From contig NC_065538.1 of NCBI RefSeq assembly GCF_932294415.1, positions 20,925,759-20,989,758 of the forward strand: 64,000 bases of DNA, written 5' to 3'. The DNA is from Quercus robur. Its lineage: Eukaryota > Streptophyta > Magnoliopsida > Fagales > Fagaceae. The first letter of the stretch is position 1. Each line of letters starts with the position of its first letter. Positions 20,298-31,854 of the stretch are shown one piece after another. A model generated the notes under the pieces. It did not search any database. It saw only the letters and a program-made list of their open reading frames with translations, and was not told the origin of the DNA. The position numbers were made by a program, and so were the translations under genes.

Positions 20298-21899
20298 TTA
20301 TCTCGCTTCCATCGCTGAAATTGTGACATTATTTAAGGAGCAATTTTCTAACTCAATTATAGAATCCTTTTGCTCTCCTGCAATTGTGTTGATAAAAAAT
20401 GAAGGTTGTTTTGGAGGAGAGAGTTGAAGGGTTTCATTTGAAAGCATAGAAACAACATCTAGCATAGTAGGTCTATCTGTTGCTTGGTCTTGTACACATA
20501 AGAGACCAACATGGATACATCTCAATACTTCAGATATAGGACACGATTCATCTAGTATTGCAAGGTCTATCAGCTCTAGACCCTTACCTTCATTCCATAA
20601 TTTCCACGCCTGATACAAGCAATTGTATACACAACATTAACTATAAAGTTCAAAATTCCATGTATAAGTTATTAAGTGAGAAACTTACATATCCTATAAG
20701 GTTGAGTAGATCATGAGATTGATAGCGACTATTATTTTTCTTGCCACACACAATTTCTAATAGTAGGACTCCAAAGCTGAATACATCAGTTTTGATCGAA
20801 ACGACGCCATTCATTGCATACTCTGGGGACATATAACCGCTGATGTAACATTGACCAATGAGCTTAGTGTATGAAAAAGAGCGCGCGCACACACACACAC
20901 ACACACAAATAAAGTACTTACTACGTTCCGACAACTCTATTTGTGTTTTCTTTTGATTCTTTCAACCCAAATATTCTAGCCATACCAAAATCAGATATTT
21001 TTGGATTCAACTCCTCATCAAGCAAAATGTTGCTTGCTTTTAAGTCTCGATGAATCACTCTTAGTCTTGAATATTTGTGGAGATAAACAAGTCCTTGAGC
21101 AATGCCTTCAATGATGTTGAAGCGTTTTTTCCAATTTAATAAATACTTTTTAGTAGAATCTGACTCAAAATAGAAAATAATGTAATGGAAATGATAAGTA
21201 TTGATTGACTTATAAGAAGAAAAAAATCATGTAAGCAAAATTTCGAAGCAATGAGCTTTTGACCTACCAAAGAGAAAGAAGTCTAAGCTTTTGTTGGGCA
21301 TATACTCATAGATTAGTATTTTTTCTTCTTCTTGAACACAAAACCCAAAAAGCCTTACGAGATTAGTGTGTTGGAGTTTGGCAATGAGAACAGCTTCATT
21401 CTTGAACTCTACCAATCCCTGTCCAGAATTTCTTGAAAGTCTCTTTATTGCTATTTCTTGCCCATTAGATAATTTACCCTAAAAGTATATTGCGTTAGTA
21501 ATATTTTACTCAATGTCTTTATTCAGTCTTTGCTAACATTATTTAATTTTCTGTCAAGATTCTATTGAGCCGTTGAGCTCAGTTCAAGAGTTAATTTATT
21601 TATTGGACGAGTTGGATTAGCTAGGCTAGGTCTTATGTTCAACTTTCCTACAAAAATAGAGAGAGAGGGAGAGATGTCAAGAACTAACCTTAAAAACTAG
21701 TCCAAAACCACCCTCTCCTAACTTATTTTCACTTGAGAAATTACTTGTAGCAACAGAAATGCTTTCAAAGCTGAAGATTTGCAACTCATGATTTGCTTGC
21801 CCATCTTATTTTGTTTATGCACCTTATCATATACAGTGGTAGGTCTTGCATTACCTCCAAGTTCTTGTATTAGCATATTTTGTTTCTTTTGTCTCTTTC
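20298..21899 (-). CDS. Kinase-domain exons of SRK copy 2
   Basis: Read across exons, the kinase keeps its key residues: glycine loop [12 protein letters not shown] (21689-21750), VAIK-type lysine in EIAIKRLS, alpha-C glutamate in [13 protein letters not shown], hinge [15 protein letters not shown], catalytic loop HRDLKASN (in the 21159-20922 exon), DFG in [11 protein letters not shown], the P+1 region [12 protein letters not shown] spanning the 20922/20839 junction, and subdomain [17 protein letters not shown]. It ends ISAMEAR at 20298. The R before D in HRD marks it as an RD kinase. No stop is seen within the four kinase exons downstream of the 21800 frameshift. Confidence 0.85.
20881..20907. 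repeat. (GC)n(AC)n microsatellite in SRK copy 2 intron
   Basis: gcgcgcgc followed by about nine CA units, lying just past the splice donor at 20921 on the minus strand. Length variation here could affect the branch-point region of a short (82-base) intron. Confidence 0.9.
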
Positions 21900-22423
21900 C
21901 TGATTAACAAACATGCAAAATATAACTTGAAAATTTGTTGTTGCTTTCATTAGTAGTATAGCTGAAACATTTATAGTTGGAATATCAATTACCTTTTGCT
22001 TTGTGTTTTTTGCATTTTATATAGCATATGAAGCACAAGGTGATAATAATAAATCCCCCAACTGCCACGATAGGCCATATCCACCACCTGTTTGCCTTCT
22101 TGTTATGATCAAATGATGCTTCAAGGAGAAACAATTTTTTTAATGTTCTACTAGCAACAATATTTCTTTTCATTCTCTTTCTTATCATTACTATTCTTTG
22201 AGATACATAAACCGCTTATGCTTTAGAAATCAAACTAAGACCGATAAAATTTATCGCTTTGGCTTTGAGCTATAGGGGGCTACAAATCTGTTGATGAGGT
22301 TAGGACCCTTTGTTCATAGTATAAACTATTGATAACTTCAACCATTGAAACTCTTATTTAAATACATGCTTAAAAACTCTAATTCCATAATAAGAAACTA
22401 TATGGATCCTTCTATGACAGTTC

Positions 22424-23192
22424 CAGTGGCGGAGCCAGGAATTTATCTTTGGGGGGCATCTATAAAAATTTGTGTGTGTGTATGAAATCTAAATAGTAAT
22501 GTACAATACTTTATAACTCAATATATGCTATAAACAACAGTTAAATACATGTTAATTTTTTTTGAAGTGCTAAATACATGTTAATATAGTAATATATACT
22601 TTATATTTTAATCAAACTAATCAAGTACATTTATAAATTATAATGTCATACGGTATATAATATATTGATTATTATAATAACAAATAATGTATTATAAGGA
22701 ATATAAAAAAGAAAGCAAGTGAAAAGTAAAGTAAAGAAATTAAAAAAAAGCAAATGAAAAGTAAAGTAACACGTTTAGGAGCACTATACATGGATGAGGG
22801 GCCTACGGAAGCTTCAAATTTGTCTTTCACTATTTCTTATTTAGTTTAGTCACACTGAACTTTTACTTTTATGTTGTAAACACAAAACTGTAGTAGCATT
22901 AATATCACTTTTTCATTTACCAATTACTACTCATCACATTAGCCATTTGTAATATTTTTTATAGAATAGTATGTATCTCTAGCATTATTTTTCTATTTAA
23001 ATAAGAGTTATATTTATTTTTAGACTTTCTTAAATATATATGTATATTATTGGGTATGGGGGCCAAAATGATAAGGTTCTTTTAAAAATTTTCAAATTAT
23101 TTAGGATAATTCAAAAAAAAATATTCATTCATTTTTTTCAAAAATTTGGGGGGGCCAAGGCCCCCTTCAATCCTTGTGATGGTCCGCCACTG
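22424..23192. mobile_element. hAT-like non-autonomous element, 769 bp, 8-bp TSD
   Basis: It begins cagtggcggagccagga and ends ggtccgccactg (inverted ends CAGTGGCGGA / TCCGCCACTG). It is flanked by the exact 8-base duplication gacagttc (22416-22423 and 23193-23200). SRK copy 1 carries the empty site, gacaattc once, near 3234. There is no transposase. Subterminal G/C runs (ggggggcat, gggggggccaaggcccccc) are typical of this family. The insertion is in an intron and later than the SRK duplication. Confidence 0.92.
22557..22570. mobile_element. Micro-insertion: T7 + GAAGTGC with 15-bp direct repeats
   Basis: A 14-base insert lies between exact copies of taaatacatgttaat (22542-22556 and 22571-22585), inside the hAT-like element. 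A simple local duplication is an alternative explanation. Confidence 0.6.
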
Positions 23193-23695
23193 GACAGTTC
23201 TTTGTCAGAAGAATTTGTGTTATAAGAGTTTGAACAAAATTAAATAATTTTTTTTTGCATAATACTAATTGGATTTGTTCTTTTGTTTGTTTTATCACAA
23301 CCCACTAGAGATAAAGCTTATGGCAATTATTCAACTAGTTAAGAAATCAATAATGCGTATTTATCTATTTTTACCATGTCGTCAACAAAATAATCCGTTA
23401 ATATAGTTGTACACATCAAGCAATCAAATTATCAATCCTATTAATACAAATTAAAGCCATGCATATATGATATGTTCCTACTCTTTGTATAGAACATAGT
23501 TAGTAAAGTAGGTATTTATTTATAGATCTCTCGCTTACTGTATGAAATAAAAAATACTCAATAAAATACATGTTTTCTATAATTAACAATTCTCACTTAG
23601 CTAAAGTCATAAGAGGGATGAAGGGGATATGCAATAGAGAATTAAGAATCACAAATAGAAAAGCACTAAAACACAAATCCAAAGTGGAGTTGTCA

Positions 23696-23856
23696 CCACC
23701 GCACACACTTGGTGCGATGGTCGCTTCACAAGTATAAGTGCTTGTGGAGTGTGGGGGGTAAGGGCCGTGGTTCAAGTTTCTAGGAGGAAACTTCACATAT
23801 ATATATACACTTAGATTAGACTAGAGTAGAATTTCTATCTTGTTAAAAAAAAAATT
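23696..23856 (+). mobile_element. tRNA-derived SINE in SRK copy 2 intron
   Basis: A-box ttggtgcgatggtcg (23709-23723) and B-box ggttcaagttt (23769-23779), with a 3' end of tcttgtt followed by A9. Flanked by the direct repeats gagttgtca (23687-23695 and 23857-23865). 161 bases; orientation plus, opposite to the host gene. Confidence 0.85.
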
Positions 23857-25607
23857 GAGTTGTCAAAAATAAAAAAATTCATCAAGCCAAAGCAAGGCTA
23901 CAAAAAATAAAAAACATGGATTGAATTAGGAATGTTCAAAAGGAGTAATAATAGAAAAGAAGGGGGAGAAGAAAAGTTAAAAATAGGGAAAGGAAGGGTT
24001 GGAGGAAGTGTAATGGTAAGTAGGGTATTAATAATGGAAGAAGAACAACCTAAAAGTGAGAGAAAGGCTTGGAGAAAGGATAATGGTTAGATAAGAAATA
24101 ATGTGGAGAAAAAGAGACTGAAACAAGGAAGAGGAATGATTATGTAAAATTATATGAATGGATTGGTATAATTGCTTATGGTTTGATTTGTAAAGCTAGC
24201 AACTCAATAGTTTCCAATATTAAATAATTGGATTTGTAAAGATAATATTTTATTATTTCTTTGTATTTAATAATGTTTAAATAAAAATTTTTTTGATAAA
24301 AAGGTGCAACAAGGAGAAACTTTTGTGTTTCCGAGGCTGGACCCCACACTTATGAGGTCCACCCTCATGTGAGGGTGAAAAAGCATGCAACGGAAACACA
24401 CCGTACCATCTCCGCAACAAGAGTTCACAAAATTAAATGCAATAATTTTATTAGTATAGATTAATGTGATAAATTGGGCATGAGGTAGACTCACGAGAAA
24501 GTATGTATAATCTCCGTGCACCAGAATATTGATATGTAAAATCCGAGCTCCAAATTTCACAGCCAGCATCGTCATCCTCATTTGTAGATGCGTAGGCAAC
24601 ACAAGAACAATTGTTCCAGCACTTGGCCTCACAATCCTTAATGGACAGGTTGTCACTTTCATTAAACTTGAATCCATATCCGCTTTCGTACATGAAAAAC
24701 TCGGAATCAGTGTAAGATGGAAGAATAATCCTGCACTGAGGAAGCTTTTGCTCCGCACATCCTTCAGTTACGTCATCAGGACTACAGCGGACTAGGGATC
24801 CGCTGTAACCATTAAGGTTTCCCAAGTAATCTATAGTTAACCGTAGGGGTGTTGTGATGTTTTTTCCCAGAGAGTAAGTGAAGTATGTTTCATTCTCATT
24901 CGATACATAGCTAAATACATAGTTAAATTGGAGCGCCAATTTGATAAGTTGAAATGGCTGTTGTTCAAAGCCTGACTAGTCCAATAGTTGTTCCCATGCC
25001 GTAAGATGACTAATCGATCTGTATGGTTAGGATCCATGCCAAAGGTAAAGTCCCCTGCCTCAGGTACCTTCGTGCCTCTCCATGATCTTAGAGACCAAGT
25101 ATGTCCTGTTTTCCGATTAACTCCAAGTTTCATTCCTGGCACAAGTGTGTCAGTAGGATAATCAAAGCTTTGCCACAATTGTCGCCCTGTACTAAGTTCA
25201 CGCAGGACAAAATTACCATTATCAAGTAGAGCAGCAGCAGTATCATTACTTGCTTGTCCAGAATATAACACAATAGAAAGCCCCCCATTGTATGAAATTT
25301 TCAAATTCCCGTAACCATCAATAGTAAGACTACTTCCAGAATTGTTAAAGATTGGAGTGTCTCGATTGGCAACCCACACTACATTCTCACGCGGGGGTGC
25401 ACGGTCGTCGTTGTACCATATGCCTAAATAGTAATTGTTATGTACAAGGGCGAAGAATCCCAATTTAAAGTTTCCTTGACCTGAAACTAATTCAATTCCA
25501 TACTTGATTTCCTGTCCTTGCACTAATGTGTCTTGCTGGGAAGATGGCTCCAGGAAGAGTAGCAGACATAATAAACCGAGGATAAGTTTTTGAACTTTGC
25601 TTGCCAT

Positions 25608-26194
25608 GGTAGTCTTTGATTTTTTTGTGAGCTTTGGTAGAGGAAGGGATCAAATCATAAAGTGCAAATATGGTAGAACAAGCTCTTATGCAACCCCCTA
25701 AATTGAACAATAAATTCTATCAACCCAAAATCCCGGGCTAAACTCCAATAACAATACAAATCTATTCGTCAAAACCCATTTAAAATATCTCAGAATTTGC
25801 AAAATAATATTATTTTAATAATAATTGTTTAAATCAACACAGTTTTGAAATTATTTATGAATATATATCATTTATTTTTTTAAACTGTGTTTTGAAAACG
25901 TGATTCTTATGAAGGGATCAAATCACATTTAAGTGCAAATATGGTACAACAATCTCTTATGCAACCACATAAATTGAACAATAAAGTCTATCAACACAAT
26001 GACAATACAAATTTATTCATCAAAACCCATTTAAAATAACTCATAATCTGTCTCATTATCACTTCACAAGTATCAATTCACATTTACTTGAAGAAGCCAA
26101 AACTTTGAGTGAAGTAAAAATAAAAATGAAAGAAGTATGAAGTATCAATAATTCAACAATTTCATGGTTACAAAGTTTTAACAGATTTGCAAGT
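25608..26194. promoter_or_regulatory. Upstream flank of SRK copy 2, internally duplicated
   Basis: The promoter-proximal block occurs twice in a row. 25640-25860 and 25910-26190 share gggatcaaatca, gtgcaaatatggta, ttatgcaacc, attgaacaataaa and aaaacccatttaaaat. Copies 1 and 3 have one each. No gene. Confidence 0.65.
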
Positions 26195-27032
26195 TGTTAG
26201 GTTCTAAGACTTTAGGTTTAAATGTATTAGAACTTCATTATGTAATGTTGGTAAACCATGATTAAAATGTTTAGTCTTGTTTTAGACTTATTCAAAGTAT
26301 TTGTATGTAAAGTTGGAATTGAGTAATTGTAGAAAATTTCTATTGACTTTCTACAAGGTTCGATCGATTGAAAATTAGACTCAATTGATCGAAGCTTGTG
26401 CAGATTATTTTTTCTGCAGATTTTCCAACTCAGCCCAAACTCGTTTGACGTGTAGGGTTTTATATTTTGCCTTAAGTATAAAATGAGAAACCCTAACCAC
26501 GTTTTGTGTTGTTATTTATGCTATATGTATGAATCTCTTGTGAGATCTAGATGTATTTGCCTTCATACATACTTAGGGTTTCCAATCTCAAGATTGATAT
26601 CGAGAGTTTGGTGATCGTTTCAGTTGTTGTACAAAGAGCTTAAAGAGAAACACAAGTGGGAGTACTTATGGTTGCTGTGAATTCAAGAAAGAAATAGTTT
26701 GTGGACTCGGAGCTGTCACGTAGTCGTAATAGTAAGTTTCCTACTCGAGGTAGTAATAGGATGTTAGTAGTCTAAGTCGAAATTGTGTAAACTTCAATTC
26801 TTTCATAGTGGATTTGTTTTACCTTGAAGATAGCTAGTTTAAATTCTCTCCAGGTTTTTTATCGATTTAGTTTTCCTGGGTTATCATATCGTTGTGTTAT
26901 TTTTTTTTTCTTCACTATTTCAATGATATGATTTATTTGTGTTAACCTAGATCTGCATAATTTACCTAAGTTAATCACTTGGCTAAATAACTAGGTTAAT
27001 TTGTTTGTGTTTAAGGGGTCTAAAAACGTACA
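26195..27032 (+). mobile_element. Solo LTR (838 bp)
   Basis: Starts TGTTAGGTTCTAAG and ends CTAAAAACGTACA, flanked by the 5-base duplication caagt (26190-26194 and 27033-27037). The homologous flanks of copies 1 (about 5138) and 3 (about 35250) run straight through, confirming an insertion. No second LTR or interior remains, as after LTR-LTR recombination. A TATA-like gtataaaatgag is at 26477. Probably from a Ty1/copia element, by resemblance only. Confidence 0.88.
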
Positions 27033-27063
27033 CAAGTGATCATACACAAACTTGCAAACTAGC

Positions 27064-27091
27064 TCTTTTTTTTTTTTTTTTTTGAGAAGCG
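27064..27091. mobile_element. Micro-insertion: TC + T18 + GAGAAGCG with ~16-bp direct repeats
   Basis: Flanked by aaacttgcaaactagc (27048-27063) and aaactagcaaactagc (27092-27107), with one mismatch. Copy 3 near 35270 shows the uninterrupted acttagcaaactaa. Confidence 0.78.
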
Positions 27092-27107
27092 AAACTAGCA
27101 AACTAGC

Positions 27108-28698
27108 TAATATGCATAACTCATATTCTTTTCTAGAATATAGAGGCACATGAACACTTGTTCTTTAATAGCATATCCTAAGTAATCTACTAAGAGACGA
27201 TCAGCACACTTAAAGTCTAAAAAATTAAAATAAACTTTAAAATTATGCATATATGTAATTTTGAATTGCAGCAATTAGAAACGTTTCAAAGAGGTTAAAA
27301 TTGCGTTCTTCGTAAAATCTGCAAAATAGTATTATTTTAATAATATAATTGTTTAAATCAACAAAGTTTTGAAATTATTTGCAAATTTATATTATTATTA
27401 TTATTATTATTTTGTTTTGAAAACATGATTTTAAGTGCACAATCAAGTTAGCGTAAATTCTATTTTAAAACACATATTTTGTTAATGTAATTATGTTTTC
27501 AAAATTCGATTTAGAAAAATGGATAAATTCTCTAAAAAATTCAAATTTAAGCCAAGTTAAATTATTATAGGTCAAATATTAGTCAAATCAACATGAAATA
27601 AGCATAAAAGATAAATATTTTAAAAAGTAGTTGGAAATCTAAAAAGAAAAAAGAAGAAGAAGGGAAATTTCATTTAAGACCCTATAATTTCAGTATATGA
27701 CAAATTAAATCTTATAAGTTTAAAAGTAACAGATTAAATATTATAAGTTATGATTATAAAATTAACAAAAATGAATCCATGAGATTCTAAAAAGTAACAG
27801 AACTATATGATTTGTTATTTTTGAAACTATACTATGATTTAGCTTTTTACTATCTAAAATTGAAGGGTTTAATTTATTGCTTTTGAAATTATATGATTTT
27901 TAAAAATTTTTTTTTTACACACTATTTCTACGTTTTACTCAAAGAAAAGAATTGTTAATTAGAAAACAAGGCAAAATATGAATCAAAGGATAACCTCAAC
28001 AGGTGAGAACAATAGTATCGTGCTTGTCAGATCTTTGCGCACATTCAACACCGTCGAAGCCAGTTAGCCACGTCAGACAATCCGTTTCCTCTGCAATTTT
28101 CAAGTTAAAGATCAACCATACTATTAATTTATAATAATAAATAAAAAACACAGAGTGAAGGAAATAAATTTTTTATTTATTTTTTAGTTGAGATTCAGTG
28201 TGGTTACAATTACATTGGATTATATTGTTGTAGAAGTGAGACCCTTGATCGAGGAAGTGTAGGAGAGGGAGAGAGAGCCTTGGTGTGACTTGGTGAATGA
28301 GTGAATCTGATCTTGAAGGGAGACTAACTCATGCCTCATGGGCTAATTCTCATCTTCATATTTAGAGAAGAGATGCTCTGACTAAGGATACTCTTAACAC
28401 GGAGAAGTCCTTATTTGTTTGCATGGGATAGCTCGCCAAACGGGCCATTAGATGTTCCCTTTTTACCGGGAAAAGGAAACATATATAATATGGAAGAAGA
28501 AGAAAGAAAGAAGAAAAGGTTCATAGCATAATAAACAATTATTCTGATATGGAGTTGGCTGGTCAAGTCATGTTAAACTAGTAGCAATATACGCGTATTT
28601 TAAGAAGAATCTATGAAGTAATCTAGACAGGGCAAAGTTTACGAGACTATTAAAGCATACGCGCATGCTCAGATATTGATGATGACTGATGAATTTCA
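27108..28698. other. Non-coding SRK flank, duplicated
   Basis: No gene. It aligns piecewise with 5150-9430 (copy 1) and 35280-36780 (copy 3) and supplies the empty sites for the copy 1 insertions at 5271, 6625, 8316 and 9295. Confidence 0.65.
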
Positions 28699-28701
28699 TT
28701 A

Positions 28702-28848
28702 GGGCTTGTTTGGATTGAGAGGAGAGGGAGGATGAGTGGAGGAGAGTAAAATAAAGTTGGCTGAAAATAAACTAATTTTAGATCAATTCTACTTTACTGA
28801 TTTACTCTACTTTATTTCCCTTTCCTCCCCCTCAATCCAAACAAACCA
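28702..28848. mobile_element. Tourist-like (PIF/Harbinger) MITE, 147 bp
   Basis: Ends gggcttgtttggattgag and ctcaatccaaacaaacca are inverted repeats. It is flanked by the 3-base duplication tta (28699-28701 and 28849-28851). A T-run of about 28 follows. A related, more decayed copy is at about 41298-41420. Confidence 0.8.
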
Positions 28849-28850
28849 TT

Positions 28851-28893
<43 letters not shown>

Positions 28894-29107
28894 TTTATTT
28901 TTAGGAATTCCATTAGTTGATTTTCCTTATTGGGTCTTACTAAAGTATGAATTAAGGACATACATTAGTAAAATATTTTAGAAAAATATTTATGAAAAAA
29001 ATAAAAAATGTGACTAATTTATTTTTTTATAGTTTTGTCAAATTTTTATTAAATCAATAGTTATCTAAAAAGTTTCCTAGACTAGGAAAAGTTTACAAGA
29101 CTATTAA

Positions 29108-30224
29108 GGCGTTTGGTACGGAGGAATCTATATTACTTCTGGCATCCAGATTCCTAGGAATGTGATTCCTTGCAATCTGAATGCCTAGGAATGTTGCTAT
29201 TCCTATGTTTGGTTTCATTGGAAATCTTTTAAGATGCCTAGGAATGTGAGATGATAATGTTTGGTTTATTCCTAGGAAGTTTAAATGAATTATTTATTTT
29301 TCCTATTCTATCCTTAAATTTGAATGTGAACTACCAAGTCCTTTAAAAAAAAAACAAAAATTCCTCTAAATAAATAATGAAAAACAAAATATAAACTATT
29401 AATAATTTGTTGAGCAATACACACTACAGCAAAAGTGAATACCTAGTGATGGGAATGACGATGCTACATCCCACTGACGAAGATAACATTAATGACGAAG
29501 TCATCAGGAACAACGAAGAAAGCTATCATCACTGACGAAGGCAGGGAGTCATTCAATGCAGTCAATCAATGACCTGAGCAGTTACGAAATCAATCAAGCA
29601 GACCGTTGGGAACTTCTTAAAAGTCTCATTATTGGACCAGAGGCGTTACTTGAGAAAGCATTAACAACCCCAACGGCTAGCCCCTAAGGCCGCAGGTTTA
29701 AACCTCTCATATAGTCAATAGAAGGTACGGAGATACACTGACACTTTGAGAGCATATTCTGATTCTTTACTTTGTTTGGTCATTATCCTAACTTTGGCAT
29801 TGGAGACGTTGTGGCAGGCACCACATCGGTGACCCTCATCAAGCATACCCTCGCACACCGCAAGGGATTCCATCTGCCCATTCTTACTGACGAGTTTGTG
29901 TTTCATCACCTCCTGGCAATAATGGAGGGTCCCATTCAAACTTTTTTTTTTTCTACACGTGAAAACTAAATAGAATTTTGTTAAAGAATATATCAACAGA
30001 GTTGTTTATTCTATTTTTGTTACTTTGGCGGGAAAAGATATTGATGATTTGTTTTATATTTTATCTTAATTGCTTAAATGATAAGGAAAATTGGTTAAAA
30101 TTGTCAATTTATAAAAAATATAATTTCCCCTGACATATGATTCCCTAGCGTGATTTGCAACCAAACATGAGAATCTTTAACATTTCTGGGAATCCTAAAA
30201 CATTACCCTGTACCAAATGCCACA
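29108..30224. mobile_element. PIF-like non-autonomous element with nested LTR-like sequence
   Basis: It begins ggcgtttggtac and ends gtaccaaatgcc (inverted). The flanks are ttaa on both sides (29104-29107 and 30225-30228). The empty site gactattaaagcatacgcgc occurs at 28641, in the sister copy of a local tandem duplication. The outer parts share ctaggaatgtgattcc-type runs. The middle (about 29420-29950) is different and GC-richer, with cctaactttggcattggaga and caccacatcggtgaccctca. It looks like part of a gypsy LTR nested inside. A 93-codon minus frame here is not convincing as a gene. Confidence 0.65.
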
Positions 30225-30654
30225 TTAAAGCATACGCGCATGCTCAGATATTGATGATGACCGATGAATTCCTTTATTTATTTATTTATTTATTTTTTTA
30301 TGAATTCCATTAGTTGAATTTTCTTATTGGGTTTTACTAAAGTATGTACTAAGGACATACATTAGTAAATCATTTTAGGAAACTATTTATGGAACAATAA
30401 AAATGTTACTAATTTTTTTAAATAGTTTTTTCAATTTTTCATAAGAAGTTTCCTAAAATGAATAAATAATGTATGTCTTAAGGGCATATAATATCGGATG
30501 CCCTTAGAATAATGATTAATAAACTATATTAGGAAAGTTTTGACACCACTTTCATAAAAAAATATAAGATTGTCAAAAAATTAATTGCTTTATCATTTTC
30601 CTACAAAATGTTTCTAAAAATAGTTTTTAAACCAATACTTTAAGAAATCTCATT

Positions 30655-31030
30655 TATAATTCATATTAGTAAATAATATTGTATTCCTCATTAGTATTTC
30701 ATTAATTTAGATAATGTTCACAAACAAGGGCATGGTTGACCACGTTGTTCCTGATCTCCAAAAGCAAATCCATTTATTATCTACTTCACGAAGAGACTAA
30801 TCTTTGCTATCCCAGTTGCTTTGAAGGGGAGTCATTCTTGAATTTAACAATTCAAAACAAACTAATATTGCTGAAGAAGCCAAAGCATGCTCTATCTCTT
30901 GATGTACCCATCTTTGATCTGTCATACATATGCGTACAAGATGTTCATGCCTACCTGTCTTTTATTAGGGTAATCAAGTAGATGGTCTCAATTCCAGTGT
31001 TAAGGGTCTGTACTAGGCATTTTGAGGAAT
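30655..31030. repeat. Segment R, copy 2 of 4 (longest)
   Basis: The fullest copy of the repeated segment. It contains two plus-strand frames that would join after a frameshift near 30795 (one from ATG 30733, the other running to about 30981), suggesting a decayed coding exon. I do not recognise the protein. Confidence 0.65.
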
Positions 31031-31039
31031 TGTATGCCT

Positions 31040-31605
31040 TTTTGTTTGTTGTGTATTATATTTGGGATTAGAAACAATTGAAAAGGGATATAGGTTGATT
31101 GAATCATTGATAGCACTTGCATATATAATTGTTTCAATCATAATTCTACAGGCAAAATGATCAAGAGTCGAAAAGCATAATAATTTAATTTTCGACTAAG
31201 TTGTAATGTTTTTATTGTCAACAATAATAGTTTATTCTTTATCGTGCCAAGATTTCTTATCTTACAAGATAATAAAATAATTGAAATCAATATTTCTTTA
31301 GTCCCAAAACATCAACATTTTCATATTTGTATTTAGAGAATATTACATTTTGAACCCTACAATTTAGGGAGTGTAACAAACTAAACTCTACAATTTCAAA
31401 AGTAACAAATTAAAACTAACAATTTTAAAACAAATAAATTAAATCTTGAGATTTCAAAAAAGTAATAAATTAAACTCAAAGGCATCATATTTAGAGTAGA
31501 AGTGGCAATTCATGTTCATGAGTTTGTGTTGTGTTAACTCATGAGTATTCGACTATATGAGTTAATATTAATCATACAAGTTTATTAAACGGATTAATAT
31601 TCCTC
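31040..31605. other. Non-coding duplicated flank
   Basis: 31050-31190 matches 16790-16905, and 31190-31500 matches 17560-17920. No gene. Confidence 0.6.
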
Positions 31606-31609
31606 GATG

Positions 31610-31850
31610 CTAACATGACTTGCTTAGTAATCTATAGTTAACCATGTTGTTGTTGTGATGTCTTTATTAACAGAGTAATTGAGGATGGGCCCATGAAGAG
31701 TAGCAGACATAACAAAGGGAGGACAAGTTTTCGTGCTTTGCTTGCAATGAAAACTTGAACAAAGGGAGGACAAGTTTTCGTGCTTTGATTATGCTCCTAA
31801 TTTTTTTGGTGAGCTATGGTAGAGGAAGGGATCAGATCAATGGTAGAACA
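31610..31850 (-). pseudogene. SRK copy 3: relic of a lectin receptor kinase
   Basis: About 31625-31678 matches the S-locus/PAN junction region of copy 2 (taatctatagttaacc, gttgtgatgt). It is fused directly to signal-peptide sequence (gaagagtagcagacataaca), so the whole lectin domain has been deleted. The run aaagggaggacaagttttcg is then duplicated in tandem (near 31713 and 31757). The region before the start codon continues to the LTR insertion at 31855. Confidence 0.75.
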
Positions 31851-31854
31851 AGCC

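Larger units (their letters stand above)
20298..25607 (-). pseudogene. SRK copy 2: G-type lectin S-receptor-like serine/threonine kinase, frameshifted
   Basis: A seven-exon receptor kinase, all on minus: 25607-24495 (signal peptide MASKVQKLILGLLCLLLFL, bulb-type lectin with WVANRDTPIF, then PAN domain with KCWNNCSCVAYAS), 22118-21993 (TM helix WPIVAVGGFIIITLCFICYI), 21899-21689, 21478-21268, 21159-20922, 20839-20689 and 20609-20298. Splice sites are GT/AG and phases agree; the last four introns split the kinase as in other S-domain kinases (211, 211, 238, 151 bp, then the terminal exon). Such proteins sit in the plasma membrane and signal on binding extracellular ligands. The class resembles CES101-like kinases. 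Two frame breaks, near 24922 (between the S-locus and PAN parts) and near 21800 (juxtamembrane), block a full product unless they are sequence errors. The 2.4 kb intron after exon 1 holds a hAT-like element and a SINE. Confidence 0.85.
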
